A stretch of DNA of 64,000 bases from an uncultured Clostridia bacterium (GTDB taxonomy: Bacteria; Bacillota; Clostridia; Christensenellales; UBA1750), in the NCBI GenBank assembly GCA_904393115.1, contig CAJFMX010000010.1:1-64000 (forward strand), given 5' to 3'. A program made the position numbers and the translations under genes. The stretch's first letter is position 1, and the number at the start of each line of letters is the position of its first letter. This document shows, in pieces, positions 1 to 8,762 of the stretch. Under the pieces are notes generated by a model. It saw only the letters and a list, made by a program, of their open reading frames with translations. It was not told where the DNA came from and ran no database searches.

Positions 1-99
1 CTGTTCCCGCAGTACCTGGACGGGGCGATCACCGCGGAGCAGTGCGCCGCGCAGACGCAGGAGCGCTACCGCATGTACAAGCTCGAACAGGGGGAATGA
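1..99 (+). CDS. C-terminal end of a protein, probably an extracellular solute-binding protein (partial)
   Basis: An open frame runs in from the left edge and stops at 97-99; only 32 residues are visible, ending in the charged helix YRMYKLEQGE. Nothing in these residues is diagnostic. The call rests on position: it lies 4 bases before a MalF-type permease, where carbohydrate ABC operons normally carry the binding lipoprotein, and such proteins often end in a helical tail of this kind. The rest of the gene lies outside the window. Confidence 0.5.
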   Translation: MFPQYLDGAITAEQCAAQTQERYRMYKLEQGE

Positions 100-103
100 A
101 CGC

Positions 104-943
104 ATGCGCGTTTCCATGCACAGGGCACTGCCCTTCTTCGCGCCGAGCCTGGCAGGGCTGCTGGTCTTCTTTCTCGGGCCGCTGGCCCTTGGTCTGCCGT
201 TCTCCGTCTGGTCGCCGGCGCGGGGATGGCTGGGACCGGGGCCCTTCCTGGAGACGCTGCGGAACCCGATGTTCCAAACGGGGCTGGAAAACTCGGCGCT
301 CTTCCTGGTGCTGTGCGTCCCGGCGACGCTGGGGTTGGCGCTGGGCTTCAGCCTGTGGCTGAACCGGGCGCGCAGCGCTGCAAAGTGGCTGCAGAGCCTG
401 CTCTTTCTGCCCTATGTGCTGCCAACGGTCTGCGCGCTGTTCGCCTTCCGCTGGCTGCTGGACTACGGCGGGGTCGTGAACCGCCTTCGCGATCTATTCG
501 GACTTGCGCAGGTCGCATTCCTCTCCGGAGCTGCCTTGCGCGGCACGGTTCTGCTCCTTTTCCTCTGGAAGAACACGGGATTCTTCGTGGCATTCCTTTC
601 CACGCGCCTGCTCTCCACGCCACGGGATTGGATCGAGGCGGCCCGGCTCGACGGCGCGGGGCCCTTTCGGCGCTTTTGGGCGGTATATCTGCCGCATCTG
701 CGGCCGACGCTGGTGTTTGCGCTCGTGCTCTGCGCGGTGCAGGCCATGGAGATCTTCCGCGAGTGCTATCTGCTGGCGGGCAGCTACCCCGCGCCGGAGG
801 TCTACACGCTGCAGCACTACCTCTACAACCGCTTCCACAGCGGGGACTACGCCAGCGCCGCCGCGGCGCTGTATCTGATCCTCCCCGTATCAGCCGGAAT
901 GGTGCTGGCGCTGCTGAAAGGAGAAAAGTATGCGGAAGCATGA
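104..943 (+). CDS. Carbohydrate ABC transporter permease (MalF/UgpA type)
   Basis: Integral membrane subunit of a sugar importer, 279 residues with about six hydrophobic segments. The binding-protein-dependent permease loop is visible as EAARLDGAGPFRRFW near residue 180, the coupling motif that contacts the ATPase. An RBS-like GGGGGAA lies 8 bases before the ATG, inside the end of the upstream gene; an ATG 12 bases further in is a possible alternative start. It pairs with the second permease at 1285, from which it is separated by a small secreted protein. No ATPase gene is in the operon, as is usual for Bacillota sugar importers that share an MsmX-type ATPase. Substrate unknown. Confidence 0.88.
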   Translation: MRVSMHRALPFFAPSLAGLLVFFLGPLALGLPFSVWSPARGWLGPGPFLETLRNPMFQTGLENSALFLVLCVPATLGLALGFSLWLNRARSAAKWLQSLLFLPYVLPTVCALFAFRWLLDYGGVVNRLRDLFGLAQVAFLSGAALRGTVLLLFLWKNTGFFVAFLSTRLLSTPRDWIEAARLDGAGPFRRFWAVYLPHLRPTLVFALVLCAVQAMEIFRECYLLAGSYPAPEVYTLQHYLYNRFHSGDYASAAAALYLILPVSAGMVLALLKGEKYAEA

Positions 944-1262
944 CGGGAAAATCGCTTTCATGTGCGCACTTGCGCTGCTGCTGAGCCTGCACGCGGACTG
1001 CGCCCTAGCGGCGGAAGTGCCGGGGATGGTACGCTGCGATGGCCGGCCGGTATATGTTTACGAGGTGGACAGCCACGAGGTCTATGGCCGGGAGTGCCGC
1101 GTCATTGGCGTGCTGTGCAGCTGCTCGGGCGAGGCGGGTGCGGTGCACCGGCACGAGCACCTGCGCTTCCACACGCATCCCGATTGCCCTGACGCACCGC
1201 AGACGCTCTGCACGCACGGGGCGGCGCACCTGGATCTGTGGGTACTGCGGGCGACAGAATAG
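930..1262 (+). CDS. Small secreted Cys/His-rich protein of unknown function
   Basis: 110 residues. The N-terminus MRKHDGKIAFMCALALLLS followed by a small-residue cleavage site near CALAAEV is a clear signal peptide. The mature part (about 84 residues) is rich in Cys and His: CSCSGEAGAVHRHEHLRFH, then HPDCPD and CTHGAAHLDLW. The spacing suggests metal binding or disulfides, but no known family is recognised. The start overlaps the end of the upstream permease by 14 bases with AAAGGAG in front, so it is translated as part of the operon. A non-transporter protein between the two permease genes is unusual. Confidence 0.65.
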   Translation: MRKHDGKIAFMCALALLLSLHADCALAAEVPGMVRCDGRPVYVYEVDSHEVYGRECRVIGVLCSCSGEAGAVHRHEHLRFHTHPDCPDAPQTLCTHGAAHLDLWVLRATE

Positions 1263-1284
1263 AGCGTGAAAGGGGGAAAGGCGC

Positions 1285-2130
1285 ATGCACAGGCGACATA
1301 AGGGGCGGGAGGCGGCGCTGTCGCTGCTGCTGGCGCTGCCCTTCTTGCTGCCGCTGCTGCTGAGCCTTGGCTTTACATTCCTTGGCGACTGGGAAGTGCG
1401 GCAGCTGCTGCGCGAGGTGGGGCGCTACGAGGATGGGGTATTTTTGCCTCTGCGCCTGCCGCCGATGGAGGCGAGCCTGGGGCAGTACGCTGACGTGCTG
1501 CTGCACCGGCCGGAGATCCTGACCACGTTCTTTAACTCCCTGGGCTATGTGCTGCTCTCCGTGAGTGGCATGCTGCTGGTGGCGCCGCCTGCGGCCTTCG
1601 CCTTTGCCAAGCTGCGCTTTCGCGGACGGGAGGCGCTGTTCTACGGCTATGTTCTGGCGCTGCTGCTGCCGTTCCAGGTGCTCTGCGTGCCGCTGACGCT
1701 GACGATGGACGCGCTGCGCTTGCAGGACACGCCCTGGGCCATCGTGCTGCCGGAGGTCTTTTCCCCGCTGCCGGTGTTCCTCTTGCGGCAATTCTTCAAA
1801 TCGGTCCCGGACAGCGTGCTCGAGGCGGCCGCTGTGGACGGCGCGCCGCTCTGGCGGACATATCTGCAGATCCTGCTGCCGCTGTCGGGCCCCGCGCTGG
1901 CGGTGGCCGCGATGCTTTCCGCTGCGCGCTGCTGGAACTTGATCGAGCAGCCGATGCTCTTCCTGCGCACGCAGCGGCTCCATCCGCTGTCGCTCTACAT
2001 CCACGAGATGATGAGCGCGAGCCAGCCGGAGTTTCTGGCGACCTCGGTGCTGGCCATGCTTCCGCTGCTCCTGCTCTTCCTGCTGCTCAACGACGAGATG
2101 CGCAAAGGCCTCAGCCAAATGAATCTGTGA
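1285..2130 (+). CDS. Carbohydrate ABC transporter permease (MalG type)
   Basis: 281-residue membrane protein, second permease of the importer. It starts with a basic stretch (MHRRHKGREAAL) and a first membrane helix, and carries the permease coupling loop EAAAVDGAPLWRTYL about 85 residues from the C-terminus. GAAAGGGGG precedes the ATG. The periplasmic loop after helix 1 is long, as in MalG/LacG proteins. It should form the membrane channel with the permease at 104. Confidence 0.88.
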   Translation: MHRRHKGREAALSLLLALPFLLPLLLSLGFTFLGDWEVRQLLREVGRYEDGVFLPLRLPPMEASLGQYADVLLHRPEILTTFFNSLGYVLLSVSGMLLVAPPAAFAFAKLRFRGREALFYGYVLALLLPFQVLCVPLTLTMDALRLQDTPWAIVLPEVFSPLPVFLLRQFFKSVPDSVLEAAAVDGAPLWRTYLQILLPLSGPALAVAAMLSAARCWNLIEQPMLFLRTQRLHPLSLYIHEMMSASQPEFLATSVLAMLPLLLLFLLLNDEMRKGLSQMNL

Positions 2131-2140
2131 GGTGGAGACG

Positions 2141-3331
2141 ATGAAGAAATGGATCGCGCTGCTGCTGGGCCTGGTCCTTGCAGCTGCGGGGATTTGCCTG
2201 TTCCTGAGCCGAACCTGGATGTGGGCGGACGTGCCGCGCGTCGTGGCCGGAACGCTCTCCACGGGATCGGTGACCAAGCGGTTCTCCCTGAACGCAGAGC
2301 TCGAGGCGGAGGCCGGGGTGGACGTCGTGCCGGATGAACGGCTCGACGCTTCCCTCATCGTGCAGGAGGTCTGCGTGCGCGTGGGCGATGCGGTCGAGGC
2401 TGGGCAGACGCTGCTGCGATGCCGGCCGAGCGCGGCGCTGACGGAGGAGCTCGCGACGGCGGAACAGGCGCTGGAGCGCGCGCGGCTCTCCGCGCTGGAG
2501 GCGCGCGCGGGCACGGAGGAGGTCTACGCCGCCTACAAGTCCTGGGAGGCGGCGGCAGACGCCGCGCTGCAAACCCCGGCAGACGCCGCGCTCGCCGCGC
2601 AGGAGGCGCGCGCTCGCGCGGAGCTGGATGCGGCCTGCGCATCCGCGGATGCACGGGCGCGGCTCTCTGCGCGCCTGACCGCAGAACGGCGGTTGGAAGC
2701 GGCGCAGGAGGAATGGACGGCGCTGCAAGCGCTGACGGAGCGGGCGCAGGCGCTCACCGCGCCGCAGGATGGCGTTGTGGTCTACCTTGCGGGGGCCGCG
2801 GGCGACGAGATCCGCGCGGACGAGACGGCAGCGACGCTTTCCGCCTCGCCGACGCTCCTGGTCTGTGCGCCGGCAACCGCAGAAGAGGCCGCCTATTTTG
2901 CGACCGCGCAGAGCCTGCTGCGCGCAGACGTGCGCATCGGCCAGGTGAGCGTGCCGGCGGGGGAGCCCTTTGCGGCTGCGCGCGGCGGGCAGCCGCTGCT
3001 CTGCGCGCCGGTGCAGATCCCGGGCGCAGGGGTCGGCACCGCCTGCACGCTGGAGCTGGAGCTGACCAGCGGCGACGGGATGCTGCTGCCGCGCACGGCG
3101 GTGGACGCGCTGCGGGAGGGAACCGTGACCTTTTTTGTGATCGAGGAGCGGTCCGGGTTCTTCGGTCCGGAGAGCTTCGCCGTGCGCGTGGAGGCCGAAG
3201 CGCTCGACTGGGACGAGGAAAACGTGCTCGTGGTCGTGGAGGACGTCTCCACGCACGACCCGATCATCGTGGAAAGCTCTGCGCCGCTTGCGGAGGGGAT
3301 GCAGGTGCTCCTCGTGGAGGAAATCGATTGA
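2141..3331 (+). CDS. Membrane-fusion (HlyD/RND-adaptor-like) protein
   Basis: 396 residues. An N-terminal membrane anchor (MKKWIALLLGLVLAAAGI) is followed by a barrel/lipoyl half (IVQEVCVRVGDAVEAGQTLL), an Ala/Glu-rich coiled-coil hairpin of about 110 residues (ATAEQALERARLSALEARA and onward), the second lipoyl half (LTAPQDGVVVYLAGAAGDEI) and a C-terminal beta region. That is the order seen in periplasmic adaptor proteins. ATG 2141 is preferred over the in-frame GTG 2132 because GGTGGAG lies just before it. No ABC or RND partner is adjacent, so it either serves another pump or has been adopted by this operon. It begins 10 bases after the MalG-type permease gene. Confidence 0.68.
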   Translation: MKKWIALLLGLVLAAAGICLFLSRTWMWADVPRVVAGTLSTGSVTKRFSLNAELEAEAGVDVVPDERLDASLIVQEVCVRVGDAVEAGQTLLRCRPSAALTEELATAEQALERARLSALEARAGTEEVYAAYKSWEAAADAALQTPADAALAAQEARARAELDAACASADARARLSARLTAERRLEAAQEEWTALQALTERAQALTAPQDGVVVYLAGAAGDEIRADETAATLSASPTLLVCAPATAEEAAYFATAQSLLRADVRIGQVSVPAGEPFAAARGGQPLLCAPVQIPGAGVGTACTLELELTSGDGMLLPRTAVDALREGTVTFFVIEERSGFFGPESFAVRVEAEALDWDEENVLVVVEDVSTHDPIIVESSAPLAEGMQVLLVEEID

Positions 3332-3420
3332 CGGCAGTGAAACGCAGATGCGGCCTTGCGCCGCGGGGATGCTGCTGGCCGTGCGATCCCAAGAGACCGC
3401 GTATAAAGATCCAATTGGAT

Positions 3421-3465
3421 ACGTTGCATAATGATTTGGCTGATGCTATAATACATATGCAACGT
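3421..3465 (+). promoter_or_regulatory. Promoter framed by a perfect 10-bp inverted repeat (candidate operator)
   Basis: TTGCAT at 3424-3429, a 17-base spacer and TATAAT at 3447-3452 make a strong sigma-A promoter for the ABC exporter genes. The arm ACGTTGCATA (3421-3430) covers the -35 box and its exact inverse TATGCAACGT (3456-3465) covers the expected start of transcription. Arms that bracket the whole promoter suggest a repressor site. Confidence 0.75.
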
Positions 3466-3563
3466 GTTTTTTTATAAAGAGCGTGCGAGGGACTGCAAAG
3501 ACCAAATGCATGCGCTTCGGAAAAACGGCAGTTTCACAATGCGAAAAGCTCTTTGTCGGAAGG

Positions 3564-5390
3564 ATGGAACTGCGGAAAGGAATGGTTTTTCGCCGGAATC
3601 GCGGTGAAAAATTTCTAAGAAAAGTGAATGCTGTTTTGAGGTGCATCTATCGATGCTTGCGCAGAGCCTTTCAGCATGAGAAACGCATAGTTGTGTGGAG
3701 TATCGTTCGCAGCTTAAGCTGGGTGGGGATGCCATTTGTAGCGGCCTGTGTGCTGCGGGTTGTGCTGCATGCGTTTTCAAATGGCACAGAGCTTTGCAGC
3801 GTGTGGACTGTTGTTGCGCTGTTGTTGCTCTTGGAAGGTGTGCTGCAATATGGGAGTATCTGCGCGGAACGGAATCTCGAGGTTTTGCTCAATGACTTTC
3901 GGCAGGCGGAGATCACGCGCATGCTGGCTGTGGTGAATTCTACAGCGTATGAATATTTGGAGAGCGACCAATTCTGGCGCAGCAATCAACATGCAGTGCA
4001 AGCGACACGCCGCAACTTCGCTGGCAATGAAGGACTCATTCACGATGCGCTGGATCTTGCTGTAGCGCTGGCTTCCTGCGTGACAGCGGTGTGCATTCTG
4101 GCGACGACAAATGGAATCCTGCTTCTCCTATTGCTGCCGATTTCGGTGGTTTACGTGCTCGCTCGCATGAAGATTCGGCGGAAAGTGGAGAAGAATAGCG
4201 GCAAGTACAATAGCGATTTACAGAAAATCGAACTGCACAAAGAGCATATGCTTGATGCGGAAGCTGCGCCAGGATATCAATGCACAAATGCCTATTCCAT
4301 CGGCATCAAAAAGCTGCATCGGCTGATCTCGTCTTATCTAGGCAATGTCGCGAAAGACAATACAACGCTGTTCGCGTATAGTATGCTGGCCAGTATCTTG
4401 ATTCTGGTGCAGAACTGCTTTCTGTATGGCGCGATGGGCATGCAACTCTTCGATGTCGCAGAACTGCTGTTTCAGATTTCAACGGTGGGAATTTTCCTGC
4501 AGAACATGGAGAAATTGGCTGCCGTATTCTGCCAGATGGAAGCGGATACGGTGTTGGTAGAGAAATACGACCGCTTTCTGCAGGACTATGGAAGGGATGC
4601 GCACGATTCTGACGCGAAGCGCGCATCCCTTTCCCTAAAGCGGAATATTGAGCTGAAAAATATCTGCTTTGGCTACGGCAAGGGTTCAAAGGACGTCCTT
4701 CGGGATATCCACCTGACGATCCACAAACAGGAACACATTGCAATCATCGGTCCGAATGGCGCGGGCAAATCCACACTGGTTCATCTGATTATGGGCCTGC
4801 TGCAGGAGAAGCAAGGTCAGGTTTTCATCGATGGCACATTGCGGGACAAAGAGAATCTTGCTTCGACGTTTTCGCTGTTTTCCTCTTGCTTTCAGCAGCC
4901 GTGCATTTTCCCTCTCACCGTGTGGGAGAATGTCGGGCTGTGTGAAAAGAGCGAAATGGACTGGGCGCGCTACGAGGAGGTGATCCGCTTTGTTGGATTG
5001 GAAAAGGGGATCGCCCAGCTTCCGCAGGGGAAAGATACCCTTCTTTCGTTTGACTTGGCGCAAGGCTCTGGCGGGCTCTCTGGGGGCGAGAGACAGAGAC
5101 TTGCGTTGGCGCGCGCGCTGTACAAAGACAGTCCTGTGCTCATTTTCGATGAACCGTCGGCAGCCCTGGACCCCATTGCAGAGGTAGAACTGTTTGAGAA
5201 GCTGACAGAATTTACGAGAGAGAAGACGTTGATCTACATTACGCATCGGCTTTCTTGTGCGAAATATTGTGATCGCATTGTCTACATGCGAGATGGCAGG
5301 ATTGCAGAAATGGGTACGCACGAGCAATTGATGCAGAATGGAGGAGAATATGCAACACAATACCGTGCACAAAGGGCCTATTATCAATGA
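3564..5390 (+). CDS. ABC exporter half-transporter, fused membrane and ATPase domains (subunit 1)
   Basis: About 608 residues. An N-terminal six-helix membrane domain (roughly residues 25-310) is followed by an ATPase domain with Walker A GPNGAGKST, Q-loop region, signature LSGGERQR, Walker B VLIFDEP with catalytic Glu, and switch His in THRLS. The start is uncertain: the frame is open from GTG 3483; ATG 3564 (GGAAGG upstream) and ATG 3582 (GGAAAGG) fit the usual short N-tail better. It overlaps the second half-transporter, so the two probably form a heterodimer. Base composition is clearly more AT-rich than the flanking genes. Drug or peptide export is likely, but no precursor-peptide gene was found. 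Confidence 0.85.
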   Translation: MELRKGMVFRRNRGEKFLRKVNAVLRCIYRCLRRAFQHEKRIVVWSIVRSLSWVGMPFVAACVLRVVLHAFSNGTELCSVWTVVALLLLLEGVLQYGSICAERNLEVLLNDFRQAEITRMLAVVNSTAYEYLESDQFWRSNQHAVQATRRNFAGNEGLIHDALDLAVALASCVTAVCILATTNGILLLLLLPISVVYVLARMKIRRKVEKNSGKYNSDLQKIELHKEHMLDAEAAPGYQCTNAYSIGIKKLHRLISSYLGNVAKDNTTLFAYSMLASILILVQNCFLYGAMGMQLFDVAELLFQISTVGIFLQNMEKLAAVFCQMEADTVLVEKYDRFLQDYGRDAHDSDAKRASLSLKRNIELKNICFGYGKGSKDVLRDIHLTIHKQEHIAIIGPNGAGKSTLVHLIMGLLQEKQGQVFIDGTLRDKENLASTFSLFSSCFQQPCIFPLTVWENVGLCEKSEMDWARYEEVIRFVGLEKGIAQLPQGKDTLLSFDLAQGSGGLSGGERQRLALARALYKDSPVLIFDEPSAALDPIAEVELFEKLTEFTREKTLIYITHRLSCAKYCDRIVYMRDGRIAEMGTHEQLMQNGGEYATQYRAQRAYYQ

Positions 5391-7173
5391 GATTTCAAGG
5401 TCGCTGCGCTTGGGAATCGCCATGAATGCCCTTCTCTTTCGGAATGCCCCACTGTTGTGGTTTTCCATGGTATTTTCCCCCGTGTTGTTCGGCATGCTGT
5501 CTATGTGCACAGTGCTGCTGCCCAAATATCTCGTCGAGGCCATCACCGGTGAATACGGCATTGCCGTTGTGCTATTTCTGCTTGCTTGTTTTGCGCTATC
5601 CGCGAGCTTACACACAGTGCTTGCGGAATTTAGGACGTACATTCTCGATACGAGATATCAGAAGCTGTCCATGTGGATGAAGCAAAAGCTCATTGAGCGC
5701 TATCAGCGCAATACACTGGACATTCTGGAGAGCAATGAGGAAAATATCAGGAAAAACAAAGCGCTTTACGCCATTGAGAACGTGGATATCGTGCGGAATT
5801 GCTGCAGCGCATGGATGGCAACGATGGAAATGCTGATCTTTCTGCTGTTCTCTGTAACAGTCGTTGCAAAGACGAATGTGTGGATGATGATTCTGCTTGT
5901 TGTTGCAACCGCATGGAACATCTATTTGGACAGCAAACGCAAAAACTATGATCGCAAATGTTGGGACCTTTGGGCGAACGATATCTCTAAAGTGCGAACG
6001 ATCATTCGAACCGCAGCCTCGCCAGACATTGCGAAGGACGTGCGCATTTTTGGCGCAAAAGACTTCCTGGTGAAGAAGGTTGAGGACTGCAATGCAGTGT
6101 TTACGGAAAGGCTGCGTCAAAAGGCAAAGCATCATCTTTTTTTCGATAAAATGGATGGCGCAGTAGAGCTCTTGAAGAATATCATACTATATCTTTATAG
6201 TGTATTTTTGTTGTATCATGGATCCATTTCTCTTGGAGACTTTGCTGCGTATGTTGGCGTGATTCGCAGCTTTATCCACAACACCACGCGTTTTGGCACT
6301 TCTATGTTGGATCTAAAACTGTATAGCAGTTACCTGGAAGATCTGCTGGGATATCTCAACACGGAGGCCCCGCAAGAGAATTCGGAAACCGAAGAACAGC
6401 ATTTTCTACATCCCCCCTCCATCGAATTTGACCATGTTTTCTTTCGTTACCCTGGACAAGAGGATTATGCAGTAAAGGATGTAAGCTTTACATTGCGGAG
6501 TGGGGAACACTGTGCGCTGGTTGGAGAAAACGGTGCAGGGAAATCGACCCTTGTAAAGCTGATGCTGGGGCTGTATAAACCGGAGAGAGGGCGCGTTTTC
6601 CTCAATGGCCGAGATCTGTGCAGCTTGTCCAGACAGGAAATTCTGGGTACCTTTTCCGTCGCATTCCAAGGCGAAAAAGGATTCCCGTTCAGCATAGTGG
6701 AGAATGTTTGCATGAAGGAGGAAGAATACATCACTCCGGAAGATGAGAGAAGAGCAGACGCTATTTTTCGCAAGCTGGACGTTGCGGAGGTCATCGATCG
6801 CCTGCCGAATACGCTGCATACTCCGCTTTCCACAGTATATGAAGGCGGCGTCAACCTTTCAAAGGGACAACAGCAGAAGCTGACCATTGCACGAGTTCTT
6901 TGGAATAAGCAATTTGTTGTTGTGATGGATGAGCCGAATGCGGCGTTAGATGCAAGAGCCGAAATGGATTTGAATCGCCTTTTGGAGGAAGATTTTCAAG
7001 GCTGCTCGGTAATCTGCGTTTCGCATCGTTTAACAACTGTGCAAAAGGCGGATCGCATCCTCGTAATGCATGCGGGCGCCCTTGTTGAAAGCGGGCCTCA
7101 CGAAGCCTTGATGCGTGAGCCTGGAAGGTACAAAAAAATGTTTGAAGCGCAGGCATCCCTATACGAAATATGA
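5350..7173 (+). CDS. ABC exporter half-transporter, fused membrane and ATPase domains (subunit 2)
   Basis: 607 residues, with membrane helices in roughly residues 20-315 and a C-terminal ATPase. Walker A is GENGAGKST, Walker B FVVVMDEPNAALD, switch His SHRLT. The signature is the variant LSKGQQQK rather than LSGGQ, a sign of an asymmetric heterodimer in which one ATP site is weaker. ATG 5350 is chosen over ATG 5338 because GGAGG at 5340-5344 lies 5 bases before it. The gene starts 41 bases inside the end of subunit 1, implying coupled translation. Confidence 0.87.
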   Translation: MQHNTVHKGPIINEISRSLRLGIAMNALLFRNAPLLWFSMVFSPVLFGMLSMCTVLLPKYLVEAITGEYGIAVVLFLLACFALSASLHTVLAEFRTYILDTRYQKLSMWMKQKLIERYQRNTLDILESNEENIRKNKALYAIENVDIVRNCCSAWMATMEMLIFLLFSVTVVAKTNVWMMILLVVATAWNIYLDSKRKNYDRKCWDLWANDISKVRTIIRTAASPDIAKDVRIFGAKDFLVKKVEDCNAVFTERLRQKAKHHLFFDKMDGAVELLKNIILYLYSVFLLYHGSISLGDFAAYVGVIRSFIHNTTRFGTSMLDLKLYSSYLEDLLGYLNTEAPQENSETEEQHFLHPPSIEFDHVFFRYPGQEDYAVKDVSFTLRSGEHCALVGENGAGKSTLVKLMLGLYKPERGRVFLNGRDLCSLSRQEILGTFSVAFQGEKGFPFSIVENVCMKEEEYITPEDERRADAIFRKLDVAEVIDRLPNTLHTPLSTVYEGGVNLSKGQQQKLTIARVLWNKQFVVVMDEPNAALDARAEMDLNRLLEEDFQGCSVICVSHRLTTVQKADRILVMHAGALVESGPHEALMREPGRYKKMFEAQASLYEI

Positions 7174-7243
7174 GGAAAGGAAAACACGCGGCTTCCGGCA
7201 AGCGATGCCTCCTGTGCGCAGAATAGGGCGCTGCAGGAAGCAG

Positions 7244-7280
7244 GCTCCGTCTGCTCATGGATGCAGAGGGAGCTTTTTTT
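7244..7280 (+). terminator. Rho-independent terminator after the ABC exporter genes
   Basis: Stem GCTCCGTCTGC (7244-7254) with GCAGAGGGAGC (7263-7273), one mismatch, an 8-base loop, then seven T. It separates the exporter operon from the sigma factor gene. Confidence 0.85.
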
Positions 7281-7443
7281 CGCACCGAGTGGAGCTTTTC
7301 AGGGCCCGTCTGTACAAGGTGAGGGAGAGCGTTGGAGAATAAAAACACGCTATGTGATTTTACACAAACTTAATATTTTGGGATTTAAATTTTGGAGAGG
7401 AAAGAGATAAATAACTATAGAGGAACGTATTTTGTAAAATAGT

Positions 7444-8073
7444 GTGTCAATCAGGAAAAAGCATGAATTGGAGGCGCAGGAACAATATGATACGCTATAT
7501 GACCAATGGGGAAAGAAAATGGAGATGAGAAGAAAGATGATAAAAAGCAAAAAAAGACAGGAAGAGGCCATGGCGTATATCGTTCGCTTTCGATCCGCGA
7601 TTTGGAGGGAAATAAAAAGCATACTGGACGATCCCTATCTGGCCGAAGACGCTTTTCAAGAAACGGCGCTCAGATTTTTTCGATATTATGACAATGTAGA
7701 TACTTCCATAGATTTTGTAGTCCGAAAATATATTTTGACGATCGCAAAAAATGCTGCGCTGAAAATCTATAAAAAGCACAAAAAAGTTTGCTTTCCACAG
7801 GAAGAAGAATCCTTGGATGTCGAGGCGCAGGAACTGAGCGTAGAAGATATCATCATCAACAAAGAAACAGTTCAAGAGATGATCGAAAAAGTTCGCACTT
7901 TGGATGAGAAATACGCAATGCCGCTGATTCTACATGTTGTACAAGACAAAAGCTACAAAGAAATTGCAATGATGCTGGGGATTTCTGTAGAAATAGTAAG
8001 GCGCCGCGTCTATTATGCAAAAGGAAAACTGAAACAACTGATCCGTTCGCAAGGAAAAGAGGGGAAGGAATGA
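7444..8073 (+). CDS. ECF-type RNA polymerase sigma factor
   Basis: 209 residues from a GTG start. Region 2 is seen as LDDPYLAEDAFQETALRFF and the C-terminal region 4 helix-turn-helix as SYKEIAMMLGISVEIVRRRV, followed by a basic tail. No strong RBS precedes GTG 7444; internal ATGs near 7519-7570 would give a protein closer to the usual ECF length, so the N-terminus is uncertain. The stop codon overlaps the start of a DUF4367-type membrane protein, the usual sigma/anti-sigma arrangement. The gene is AT-rich like the ABC genes before it. Likely targets are its own promoter and perhaps the lipoprotein genes downstream (inference). Confidence 0.82.
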   Translation: MSIRKKHELEAQEQYDTLYDQWGKKMEMRRKMIKSKKRQEEAMAYIVRFRSAIWREIKSILDDPYLAEDAFQETALRFFRYYDNVDTSIDFVVRKYILTIAKNAALKIYKKHKKVCFPQEEESLDVEAQELSVEDIIINKETVQEMIEKVRTLDEKYAMPLILHVVQDKSYKEIAMMLGISVEIVRRRVYYAKGKLKQLIRSQGKEGKE

Positions 8074-8762
8074 GTAAGAGCAAGAAATATGAGGACGCGA
8101 TACTGGAGGCGTTTCTATTGCGTGCAATAGAGGCGGAGAACCAGGCGCTGCAGGAGACGCCGGAAGAACCATTGGACGAGGAGACGGATCAAAGATTAAG
8201 AAGACTCATACAAGCTGCGTACCGAAAAGATCGCGTACGAAGGCGGGTGAAAAGATATACACGCAGAACATTCGCGTGTCTTGCCGTGGCCTTGACCGTT
8301 TCTCTTACTGTAGTTTTAAATGTAAAAGCATGGAGAGCAGAACTGCTGAATTACACGATTGCCATATTTGAAGATCACGGTGTCATATACTCGGAACCGA
8401 TGGATTTCTATGATGACCACCCCCGCTATTTGCCAACGAAAATTCCAAATGGATTTGAAATCAGTGAAACGTTCATAGATACAGAAGACACTCTAATGTT
8501 AGAGTATGAAAACAAGGAAGAAGGAAGCAGCTTTATTATTTATTTATCCTATGTACCTACAAATATTAAATTCGACACGGAAGATGCGATCATTAAAAAG
8601 AAAATGATTGGCACAGAAGAAGTAATTGTAACAATAAAAAATAACTTTGTTCAAGTTTTGGGGAAAATTCAGGGAACGGATTATCAATATACAATTTCTG
8701 GAGATCTCACGGAAGAAGAATTATTGACTGTTGCCTCTAGCTTTCAACCTGTGACAAAATAG
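8070..8762 (+). CDS. Membrane-anchored anti-sigma-like protein with DUF4367-type extracellular domain
   Basis: 230 residues: a cytoplasmic N-terminus rich in Glu/Arg (about 70 residues), one membrane helix (FACLAVALTVSLTVVLNV, about residues 70-88), and an extracellular part resembling DUF4367: PTKIPNGFEISETFIDTED, then a beta-rich stretch ending TVASSFQPVTK. ATG 8070 overlaps the sigma stop by 4 bases with GGAAGGA in front. The cytoplasmic part would hold the sigma factor and the outer domain would sense an envelope signal. No zinc-binding HxxxCxxC motif is present. Confidence 0.8.
   Translation: MSKSKKYEDAILEAFLLRAIEAENQALQETPEEPLDEETDQRLRRLIQAAYRKDRVRRRVKRYTRRTFACLAVALTVSLTVVLNVKAWRAELLNYTIAIFEDHGVIYSEPMDFYDDHPRYLPTKIPNGFEISETFIDTEDTLMLEYENKEEGSSFIIYLSYVPTNIKFDTEDAIIKKKMIGTEEVIVTIKNNFVQVLGKIQGTDYQYTISGDLTEEELLTVASSFQPVTK

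Noticed and set aside
7174-7443. Possible precursor-peptide gene for the ABC exporter
   Set aside because: Short frames in this gap run through the terminator, lack an RBS and show no leader-peptide or double-glycine motif.
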